This document shows positions 6,452-12,149 of a DNA stretch of 12,149 nucleotides, piece by piece. Within the stretch, counting starts at the first letter, position 1, and the number at the start of each line of letters is the position of its first letter. Origin of the DNA: Chloroflexota bacterium (GTDB lineage Bacteria > Chloroflexota > Dehalococcoidia > UBA3495); assembly GCA_022576105.1 (NCBI GenBank), contig JACZRM010000026.1, positions 1 to 12,149 of the forward strand, in the 5' to 3' direction. The position numbers and the translations under genes were made by a program. The notes beneath the pieces were generated by a model. That model worked only from the letters and a program-made list of their open reading frames with translations. It did no database searches and was not told where the DNA came from.

Positions 6452-7887
6452 CCTAACCTAAAAATTAATCTCAAATGGGTACGATTAAAATTAAATGTAT
6501 CTCTAATCTTGTTTTCCAGGTACCTTCTGTAGGAAAAGTGTAACAGCTTGGGTTCATTCACCGTAAATACAAATGTGGGTGGATTTACGTCAACCTGACG
6601 TAATCTAGTTATGCGCAATCGCTGCCCCCGGTGCTTCTTTACCATTGGAGGTTGGTGGTCCACGACTGCCTCTGCCAGTAGATACTGCAATTGGCGGGTG
6701 GGCACCCACTTCATGCGCTCGGCCCACAGGTCCAATGCGGTCTTCATCAAGCCGTCGATGCCGTGACCGTGCAGAGCGGATATGAAGCACATTGGCGTGT
6801 ACGCCATGAAATGCAAACAGTCTTCTACCTGGTCGACCGCCCGCCGCTTGGCCTGGTGGTCCCGGTCCTCAATCAGGTCCCATTTGTTGACCACCACAAT
6901 CAGACCCCGGCACATATCCCATGCTAGACCGGCGATGTGAGCATCCTGGGCAGTAGCCAGGTCCGTGGCGTCGGTGACCAGCAATGTGATGTCGCTGCGG
7001 TCAACGGCGTTCACCGCCCGAAGCACGCTGTACTTCTCGATTCCCCGCTCGACCTTGCCCGGCCTTCTGATTCCGGCGGTATCGATGGCGGTTATTTCGT
7101 GGCCATCATAGATGAAATCGGTGTCCAGCGCATCCCGGGTGGTGCCGGCCACCTCGCTGACGATGGAACGCTCCTGGCCCAGCAGGGTATTCAGCAGCAA
7201 GGACTTGCCCACATTGGTGCGCCCAACGATGGACAATTTCAGCCTGGTTGGAGTCCCAGATTCCGGTTCTTCCCCATTCAAATCTTCCGGGACATACTGG
7301 GCTGGCAGCTTGGACAGCACCAACTGCATCAGGTCATAGATGCCATGATTGTGGTAGGCGCTGATCAAGATGGTATCGGGCATGCCCAGCTGGAAGAACT
7401 CAGAGGCGCCGAACTCCCGATTGTCGTTGTCCACCTTGTTCACCACCAGGACCACCGGCTTGCTGCTGCGGCGCAACCGCTGGGCGATGGTCTGGTCGGC
7501 CGGAGTCAGGCCTTCAATCGCATCGGTCAGGAAGAGGATCAAGTCGGCATCGCTCATGGCCATGTCGGCCTGCTCCTGGACCATCTCCCGAATGTGTCCC
7601 TCCGGGTTGGATTCCAGGCCCCCGGTATCCACCAGAATGAACTTGGTGCCCTCCCAGGCGGTCTCCGAAATCAGCCGGTCCCGGGTGGTGCCGGGCACGT
7701 CAGAGACTATGGCGTGCCGACGGGACAAAATGCGATTGAACAAAGAAGACTTGCCCACGTTGGGCCGCCCGATGATGGCGACGACGGGTGTACGGAATGA
7801 CGTCCGGGTCGTTGAATTGGGCGTGGGTTCAATGCCAACCACGTTGATGGCTGGGTCGGCTGAGTCCGGGGAAATCTGGCTGACCAT
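6448..7887 (-). CDS. der: Ribosome-assembly GTPase Der (EngA)
   Basis: Der is a tandem-domain GTPase needed for maturation of the 50S ribosomal subunit. The 479-residue protein has two G domains and a C-terminal KH-like domain. Domain 1 shows GRPNVGKS (40-47), PGTTRD (65-70), DTGG (87-90) and NKVD (150-153). Domain 2 shows GRTNVGKS (222-229), AGTTRD (247-252), DTAG (269-272) and NKWD (334-337). The C-terminal part ends NKIRDTFNFNRTHLRLIFR. The second P-loop usually reads GRPNVGKSSL, so the Thr and GKSL are small departures. About 33 residues precede the first domain, and GTG codons at residues 16-17 are alternative starts. The ribosome binding site is weak. It lies 34 bases after argF and overlaps plsY by 4. 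Confidence 0.96.
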   Translation of the reverse strand: MVSQISPDSADPAINVVGIEPTPNSTTRTSFRTPVVAIIGRPNVGKSSLFNRILSRRHAIVSDVPGTTRDRLISETAWEGTKFILVDTGGLESNPEGHIREMVQEQADMAMSDADLILFLTDAIEGLTPADQTIAQRLRRSSKPVVLVVNKVDNDNREFGASEFFQLGMPDTILISAYHNHGIYDLMQLVLSKLPAQYVPEDLNGEEPESGTPTRLKLSIVGRTNVGKSLLLNTLLGQERSIVSEVAGTTRDALDTDFIYDGHEITAIDTAGIRRPGKVERGIEKYSVLRAVNAVDRSDITLLVTDATDLATAQDAHIAGLAWDMCRGLIVVVNKWDLIEDRDHQAKRRAVDQVEDCLHFMAYTPMCFISALHGHGIDGLMKTALDLWAERMKWVPTRQLQYLLAEAVVDHQPPMVKKHRGQRLRITRLRQVDVNPPTFVFTVNEPKLLHFSYRRYLENKIRDTFNFNRTHLRLIFRLG

Positions 7888-7921
7888 TATTGCACCTGAT
7901 TATTGCATCAGCGGGTGAAAC

Positions 7922-8842
7922 CTAATTCCCGCTAAAAATAAACTCCAACAAAGCCTTCTGCCCATGCAGGCGATTGTGGGCCTGCCGGTAGACCACCGAC
8001 TGAGGGTGTTCCAGCATGCCCGCCGCCACTTCTTCGCCGTAGTGGGCGGGCATGTCGTGCATGAAACACGCATCTGGCCTGGCCTGGGCAAGCAATTCCG
8101 CATCGACTGTATAACCCCTGAAGGCTTCCAATCGGGTGCCCGACTCAGGTTCGTTGCCCATGCTGGTCCAGACATCGGTGTACACTACGTCGGCGCCACG
8201 GACCGCTTCCACCGGGTCGGTGACGGAGAGCACGGTTGTTTCTGCATTCAACGCCAGATCTCTGGCTGTTTTAATGGCCACACTGTCCAAATTATACCCG
8301 GTCGGTGAGGCTATGGCGAAATTCATGCCCACCGGAGGCAGGCCCAAGCACAAACTGCGGGCAACGTTGTTGCCATCGCCAATGTAGGCCAGCGTCAGAC
8401 CTTTCAATTCTCCTTTGCTTTCGGTGATGGTGAGCAAGTCGGATATAATCTGACAGGGGTGCTCAACATCGGAGAGTGCATTGATCACCGGAACGGTGGC
8501 GTAGCGGGCCAGTTCCTCGACATGCTGGTGGGAAAATACCCGGGCGATTATGCAGTCGACGTATCCAGACAGGACGCGGGCCACGTCGGATACTGCCTCC
8601 CGGCCCCCCAAGCCAACTTCTTGAGGGCTAAGGTATAAGGAATACCCGCCCAACTCTGCTATGCCCACCTGGAAGCTGACCCGAGTACGCAGAGAAGGCT
8701 TCTCAAAGAGCAGGGCAAACTTCTTCCCCTGCAGGGGTTTGCCCACATCCTGAGATTTCATCAGCACGGCCCTAGAGACGATCTGGAGAGTCTCCTCGGC
8801 AGTGAGGTCGGTTATGGAGATAAGGTCTCTTTTGCTAGACAT
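7922..8842 (-). CDS. argF: Ornithine carbamoyltransferase, variant HCLP motif
   Basis: The enzyme converts ornithine and carbamoyl phosphate to citrulline in arginine synthesis. The 306-residue length is typical. The carbamoyl-phosphate site is intact: FEKPSLRTRVSF (46-57), with HPCQ at 128-131. The ornithine side shows GDGNNVA (155-161) and TDVWTSMG (222-229), the latter matching the DxxxSMG loop. Near the C-terminus YRQAHNRLHGQKALL fits the family. The usual HCLPAHRG motif reads HDMPAHYG (262-269), so the conserved Cys is Asp and the Arg is Tyr. The SMG loop argues for ornithine as substrate, but another transcarbamylase specificity is possible. It is the first gene of the minus-strand block with its own promoter. 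No other arg genes are in the window. Confidence 0.88.
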   Translation of the reverse strand: MSSKRDLISITDLTAEETLQIVSRAVLMKSQDVGKPLQGKKFALLFEKPSLRTRVSFQVGIAELGGYSLYLSPQEVGLGGREAVSDVARVLSGYVDCIIARVFSHQHVEELARYATVPVINALSDVEHPCQIISDLLTITESKGELKGLTLAYIGDGNNVARSLCLGLPPVGMNFAIASPTGYNLDSVAIKTARDLALNAETTVLSVTDPVEAVRGADVVYTDVWTSMGNEPESGTRLEAFRGYTVDAELLAQARPDACFMHDMPAHYGEEVAAGMLEHPQSVVYRQAHNRLHGQKALLEFIFSGN

Positions 8843-8865
8843 AATTGCAGTTCCCTGAAGCCAGA

Positions 8866-8894
8866 ATCATATACGAAATCTAGGGGCCGTACAA
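8866..8894 (-). promoter_or_regulatory. Probable promoter of argF-der-plsY-gpsA
   Basis: Read on the minus strand, TTGTAC (8889-8894) and TATGAT (8866-8871) are separated by exactly 17 bp. The -10 hexamer matches the consensus at five of six positions; the -35 is weak. Transcription would start near 8859, leaving a short leader before the argF ATG at 8842. A TTGACC further upstream is an alternative -35 but has poorer spacing. Confidence 0.5.
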
Positions 8895-9144
8895 GCTAAG
8901 GGTCAAATCCGGCGGTGTTCCAGTCAAGATTAGACGGTCGCCTGGTTGCAGAGTCCGGCCCATGTGGCTGGCTGGGCGCACACTCAGGTGCGCCCCTACA
9001 TTGGTGTTTGACTTCGGCCTACGAGGCCAGCGTTGGAGATTGGCTGGTTGAGTAGCGAAGCGTATCGAAACCACGGTGCAACCGTTCCACTCACCTTACC
9101 GGCAGCCCAGGATTTGACGCTTGAGTAGCCGTTAAGCGAAGAGA
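8880..9144. other. Gene-poor spacer with repeats and a possible gene tail
   Basis: No full gene is visible between argF and the NHL gene. On the minus strand, bases 8960-8880 translate to GRTLQPGDRLILTGTPPDL and a few more residues before a stop. This resembles the C-terminal end of RCK_C (TrkA-C) domains, or less closely a fumarylacetoacetase-type PGDxILTGTP motif. The frame upstream of it runs into repeats: a hairpin at 8974-8995, a GGCCT/AGGCC stem at 9016-9028, and a GTTGAGTAGCGAAGCGTATC-type element at 9047-9072 that is partly echoed at 9120-9140. It may be a decayed gene end invaded by repeats. Confidence 0.35.
8974..8999. repeat. GGGCGCAC hairpin related to 2615-2636
   Basis: A perfect 8-bp stem GGGCGCAC (8974-8981) / GTGCGCCC (8988-8995) surrounds the loop ACTCAG and is followed by CTAC. 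Read on the minus strand it is GTAG-G-GGCGCAC..., the same stem and flank as the palindrome at 2613-2636 with a different loop. Two occurrences in 12 kb suggest a family of short interspersed hairpins. Confidence 0.6.
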
Positions 9145-9172
9145 GGCCCGGCGCAACATAGCGCGCCGGGCC
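9145..9172 (-). terminator. Terminator-like hairpin after the NHL gene
   Basis: A perfect 10-bp stem GGCCCGGCGC (9145-9154) / GCGCCGGGCC (9163-9172) with an 8-base loop lies 27 bases beyond the NHL stop on the minus strand. The bases that follow on that strand (TCTCTTCGCTT) are moderately T-rich rather than a clean T run. Confidence 0.7.
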
Positions 9173-9199
9173 TAAAGAATCGTCGGGGGTAGAACGGTC

Positions 9200-10231
9200 T
9201 TACAGATTGAACTGGGGATCCAGGTAATTGTGATCCTTGACGTAGATCTGCAACCTTCCCCGGTTGGTATCCGCGACAATCAAACGGTTGTTATCCCGGT
9301 CAAAGTAGCAGCCGTGGGGCATGCGGAATTTGCGCTGCTGTTCGACCTGGTCAGTCACCTGGTTCCGGCGTTTCATCATGTCCGGGTTGGAGTCGAGGCC
9401 AATTTGACCCCACTTGGAAACTTCGACAGCGTCACCATACAGGTAGGTCAGCGGCCGCGCCTCGTTGTCGTAGATGACGATCCGCTCGTTCATCCAGTCC
9501 ACCACGTAAACGTCGCCTTCGTTGTCGACACACACGCCGGTGGGGTGGTTCAACGAACCGGCGCCGGTGCCGCCGTGACCGAAGGTCAGCAAGTGCTGGC
9601 CACCGGGAGTGAACTTTTGCACCCGGTCATTGCCCCAGTCGGTAACGTACAAGTTACCTTCGGGGTCCAGGGTGATACCGTAGGGCATTTCCAATTCGCC
9701 CTCGCCGTCGCCTTTGACGCCAAATCCGCTGATGAACTTGCCATCTTTGCTGAATTTCTGGATCCGGCTGTTGAAGGAATTGACGACCCAAAGGTTGTCA
9801 TCGGCGTCGAAGCAGATCCCGGCGGCACCGTTGAGTTGCCCTTCAGCGTCGCCCTTCTCGCCCCAAGTGTTCAGGTACTCACCGTCTTTATCAAAGACGG
9901 TGATCGCGCTCTTCCATTCGTCAGAGCCGTAGACGTTCTCATCCTGGTCCAGGGCGATTCCGGTGAGCCAGGTAAATATTTGCGTGTTTTCGTTGCCGCC
10001 GTAGACCGGGCCCGTCCGGCCAAACTCGTTGATAAACTCCTGGTCCAAGGTGCACTTGCTGATGCGGCTGGCGGGATTCTGTTCACCACCGCGATTGGCA
10101 ACGTACAGCACACCTTCTTTGGTTGAGACTACGCCCACCGGCTGGCTGAATCCCATACCGGCCTGAGCTTGGCGACCGATATTGTGGCTATACAGCCAGG
10201 CTCGCCCGGCAACTATCGTATTGAGGGCCAT
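9200..10231 (-). CDS. NHL-repeat six-blade beta-propeller protein
   Basis: The 343-residue protein consists of about six NHL repeats, seen as alternating 'P-x-G-[IV]-x-x-D...G-x-[LV]-[YW]-V-[VT]-D' units near residues 27-48, 86-120, 131-167, 178-214, 225-261 and 300-337. Clear examples are MPYGITLDPEGNLYVTDWGN and HPTGVCVDNEGDVYVVDWMN. Such propellers bind ligands or proteins, or act as lyases or lactonases; no catalytic assignment is possible here. A charged insertion (about 262-299, DMMKRRNQVTDQVEQQRKF) separates the last two blades. No signal peptide is visible, so it is predicted cytoplasmic unless the start is wrong. The start has AGGAGG at 10240-10245, well placed. It follows DUF1501 on the same strand after 212 bp, with its own likely promoter and a terminator. 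Confidence 0.9.
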   Translation of the reverse strand: MALNTIVAGRAWLYSHNIGRQAQAGMGFSQPVGVVSTKEGVLYVANRGGEQNPASRISKCTLDQEFINEFGRTGPVYGGNENTQIFTWLTGIALDQDENVYGSDEWKSAITVFDKDGEYLNTWGEKGDAEGQLNGAAGICFDADDNLWVVNSFNSRIQKFSKDGKFISGFGVKGDGEGELEMPYGITLDPEGNLYVTDWGNDRVQKFTPGGQHLLTFGHGGTGAGSLNHPTGVCVDNEGDVYVVDWMNERIVIYDNEARPLTYLYGDAVEVSKWGQIGLDSNPDMMKRRNQVTDQVEQQRKFRMPHGCYFDRDNNRLIVADTNRGRLQIYVKDHNYLDPQFNL

Positions 10232-10255
10232 ATCTTAATCCTCCTGGACGAATTT

Positions 10256-10284
10256 TCTAAAGCAAGTTGTCTTTCAGATTGCAA
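10256..10284 (-). promoter_or_regulatory. Possible promoter of the NHL gene
   Basis: On the minus strand TTGCAA (10279-10284) and TTTAGA (10256-10261) are 17 bp apart, with a TG one base before the -10. Transcription would start near 10249, which leaves only a short leader containing the AGGAGG site. The -10 match is weak, so this is tentative. Confidence 0.35.
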
Positions 10285-10340
10285 CTAATCCCGTTAGCAG
10301 CACGGTGACCCCGTTGAATTGCACTGCCAGCGAGTAAAGG

Positions 10341-10386
10341 TTCAGGCCGGGAAACCACCCTGGTGGGAAGTTTACCCGGCCCTGAA
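10341..10386 (-). terminator. Long imperfect hairpin after DUF1501
   Basis: TTCAGG-CCGGG-AAA (10341-10354) pairs with TTT-CCCGG-CCTGAA (10371-10386, with A10374 and C10380 bulged), and an inner CCAC/GTGG stem closes the loop. It starts 57 bases after the DUF1501 stop on the minus strand. A smaller CCCTCA/TGAGGG hairpin lies at 10407-10425. Neither has a T run, so this may be a terminator, an RNA-stabilising structure or a repeat. Confidence 0.4.
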
Positions 10387-10443
10387 GGTTCATTCCTTCC
10401 GGTGATCCCTCATCACATCTGAGGGCCAGGCCTTGAGTCTTGG

Positions 10444-11574
10444 CTACTTCAAGAGAGCCATTTTCTCGAAGCTGCCGTTGACGATGGGCTTGGCGTCCAG
10501 GCCCAGCCAGTCTTCTACAATGGTCGAGTAATCACTGCGGAAGTCCCAGTTGGGGACCAGGTCGCCCTGCTCCAGGTCTTCGGGCTTGGCCGACGGGTAC
10601 TCACCGTAGAGGCCACCATTGACACTGTTGCCAATCAAGAAGGTGACGCCGGCTGCGCCGTGATCGGTACCGGAGCCGTTGTCATGGACCCGGCGGCCGA
10701 ACTCGGAGAACAGATACATGATGACGTTGTCGCCAGCATCGTGTTCCTTCATGTCCTCGAAGAAAGCGGCTATGCTTTCTGAAACGTCCTTCCACAGTAC
10801 CGGGTGACCGGCCATCTCACCAGCGTGGGTGTCGAAGCTGGCGTGCGCGGTGTAGAAGATGCGGGTTCCCAGGTCGGCAAAGTAGACCTGGGCGATATCG
10901 CGGAGGTGCGTGGCGATGGGCGAGTTGGGATACTCGACGCTCGAACTGTACTTCTCTGGAGCTATCTTGACGATGTCGGCGCCGACCATGGCGTCGGTGC
11001 CGGTGGAGCGCAGGTAGTCGGTGACAAAGCTGCCGCCGACGGTGGGTGAATACATGCGGGAGAAGAGGTCCAGGGCCTTGGCCCGCTGGCCGCTGTCCCC
11101 GATACCGGTCAACAGACCGTAGGTACCCAGATCGGCGATTGAAGCGACCGGAACGCCCGGTACGGCCATTGCACGAGGCAGTCCATGACCGAAATTGATG
11201 GCGGTCAGCACGTTTTCTTTCTTCGGGTCCAACTCGCGGGCAATGCGGCCGATCCAACCTTCGGTGCCGACTTTGTCCGGCTCGCAGGTATGCCAGATGT
11301 CCATGGAGCGGAAGTGGGACCTGGGGGAGTTGGTGTAACCAACACCATTGACGATGGCTACCTTGCCCTGGTCAAACATTTCCTTGATGGGGCCCATGGT
11401 GGGCATCAGACCGTACTCATCGTTGATCTTGATGATGTCTTCCTGCTCATACTTCACGTTGGGACGATTGTCGTAGTAGAGGGGGTCGGTGTAAGGGATG
11501 ATGGTGTTGAAATAGTCGTTGCCGCCGGTAAGCTGCAGTACCACCACCACCGGGTCTTTCTTGGTAGAAGTCAT
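10444..11574 (-). CDS. DUF1501 family protein
   Basis: DUF1501 proteins are of unknown function. I recall the family as related to the alkaline-phosphatase/sulfatase fold. The 376-residue product shows the family's landmarks in order: LQLTGGNDYFNTIIPYTDP (13-31), SHFRSMDIWHT (86-96), SFDTHAGE (246-253), FSEFGRRVHDNGSGTDHGAA (289-308) and DFRSDYSTI (344-352). Asp, His and Glu residues in these segments are candidates for metal binding. Many family members carry a Tat signal peptide. This one starts only about eight residues before the first domain strand, so no export signal is present. The start has AAAGGAG at 11581-11587. It lies 30 bases after a DUF1800 gene, the usual partner. Confidence 0.93.
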   Translation of the reverse strand: MTSTKKDPVVVVLQLTGGNDYFNTIIPYTDPLYYDNRPNVKYEQEDIIKINDEYGLMPTMGPIKEMFDQGKVAIVNGVGYTNSPRSHFRSMDIWHTCEPDKVGTEGWIGRIARELDPKKENVLTAINFGHGLPRAMAVPGVPVASIADLGTYGLLTGIGDSGQRAKALDLFSRMYSPTVGGSFVTDYLRSTGTDAMVGADIVKIAPEKYSSSVEYPNSPIATHLRDIAQVYFADLGTRIFYTAHASFDTHAGEMAGHPVLWKDVSESIAAFFEDMKEHDAGDNVIMYLFSEFGRRVHDNGSGTDHGAAGVTFLIGNSVNGGLYGEYPSAKPEDLEQGDLVPNWDFRSDYSTIVEDWLGLDAKPIVNGSFEKMALLK

Positions 11575-11604
11575 GGTTTTCTCCTTTAACTTGAGATTTG
11601 GCGC

Positions 11605-12149
11605 TTAACCGAACTGGTACTCAGTAGTGGCACCGACCAGAGCCATGGTCTCGCCAATACGGGTAGCCGCGGCTTCTTCGTTGCTCCAGTCCAGGTTTCC
11701 ATCGGACTGGGCGTTCTCCAATAGCTGCTGGTGGGTCTCGGCACTCAACTCCAGGAAGCCCATGTGCTCCAAGGAGGCATCCAAAAGCTGCTCCGGAGTG
11801 GTAACGCCGTCGGCCTTCATCAGACCGATGATGGTTTGCATGCCGGGCAGGCTGGTGTTGGCCACGCGGTCGGCCACGAAGTTGACTCGCGCCAGGAGGG
11901 AACCGCTGTTAATCCACTCGGTGCCGGTCTGCCAACCCTCCACGCTGGGCGGGTCCAGGATGGCCTGGCCCATGTAGGTGGGCTCTTTACCAATCTGCAA
12001 TACCCCCGGATCCGGATTGTCATACAGTCCGACCATCTTCAAGGTGCCTGCCACGACCTCGGCCGGGCTCTTGATCTTGGTGTAGCGAGCGTCTTTGAAG
12101 ACCTCGCAGTTGACTACGATCCGCAGAACGGTCTTCATGTCGTACTCGG
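11605..12149 (-). CDS. DUF1800 family protein, C-terminal part
   Basis: The gene enters from the right edge, and only its C-terminal 181 or so residues are seen. The frame is open to the window end (…EYDMKTVLRIVV), so the Met at 12138 is probably internal. The family landmarks are FKDARYTKIKSPAEVVAGTL, GQAILDPPSVEGWQTG and WINSGSLLARVNF, which match the C-terminal core of DUF1800, and it ends with a typical ...EYQFG. DUF1800 proteins have no established function and often sit immediately upstream of DUF1501, as here (30-base gap, same strand). The N-terminal half and any signal peptide lie outside the window. Confidence 0.9.
   Translation of the reverse strand, partial: EYDMKTVLRIVVNCEVFKDARYTKIKSPAEVVAGTLKMVGLYDNPDPGVLQIGKEPTYMGQAILDPPSVEGWQTGTEWINSGSLLARVNFVADRVANTSLPGMQTIIGLMKADGVTTPEQLLDASLEHMGFLELSAETHQQLLENAQSDGNLDWSNEEAAATRIGETMALVGATTEYQFG

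Noticed and set aside
6937..7800. Plus-strand open frame of 287 codons opposite der
   Set aside because: It mirrors the conserved GTPase motifs on the other strand and has no ribosome binding site or family resemblance.
9230..10126. Long plus-strand open frame of 298 codons opposite the NHL gene
   Set aside because: It is the complement of a clear NHL-repeat protein with a strong ribosome binding site. The plus-strand product is low-complexity Val/Ala-rich with no recognisable domain.

Overview
The window is about 12.1 kb of moderately GC-rich bacterial DNA. It most resembles a Chloroflexota genome, perhaps the Dehalococcoidia/SAR202 side. That is inference from three things: a DUF1800–DUF1501–NHL cluster, a BNR/Asp-box 'VGTRKG' protein, and intergenic palindromes of the 'cttcgacaagctcag' and 'gattcttcg' type. 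No 16S gene, tRNA or CRISPR array was seen.

Left part (1-2640, plus strand). A MITE-like repeat (96-336) is followed by a sigma-70-type promoter (416-444), a TPP riboswitch aptamer (469-574) and an intrinsic terminator (584-614). Together these control thiG-thiE-thiS and a small unrecognised gene (2331-2582). ThiG, ThiS and ThiE make the thiazole and join it to the pyrimidine to give thiamine phosphate, so the operon is under end-product feedback. A 22-bp perfect palindrome closes it.

Middle (2640-4620). A minus-strand Asp-box propeller gene is broken by a frameshift next to a G5 run, probably with a small deletion. A second copy of the MITE-like repeat follows. It carries an extra 48-bp palindromic module. 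A plus-strand DUF488 gene comes next and converges on gpsA.

Central block (4617-8842, minus strand). An apparent operon reads argF, der, plsY, gpsA from a promoter at 8866-8894. It joins arginine biosynthesis, ribosome assembly and two enzymes of phospholipid synthesis: GpsA makes glycerol-3-phosphate and PlsY acylates it. der and plsY overlap by ATGA. The argF product has an Asp where ornithine carbamoyltransferases usually have the Cys of the HCLP motif.

Spacer 8843-9199 holds no full gene. It contains several hairpins, one related to the 2615-2636 palindrome, and a coding-like tail that may be a gene remnant.

Right part (9200-12149, minus strand). A DUF1800 gene (cut by the window edge) is followed by DUF1501, then by a six-blade NHL propeller gene that probably has its own promoter. 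DUF1501 and NHL have no visible signal peptide. The cluster's function is unknown. The most open-ended items are the small thi-operon protein, the DUF1800/DUF1501/NHL cluster, the paired mobile-like repeats and the altered OTC motif.
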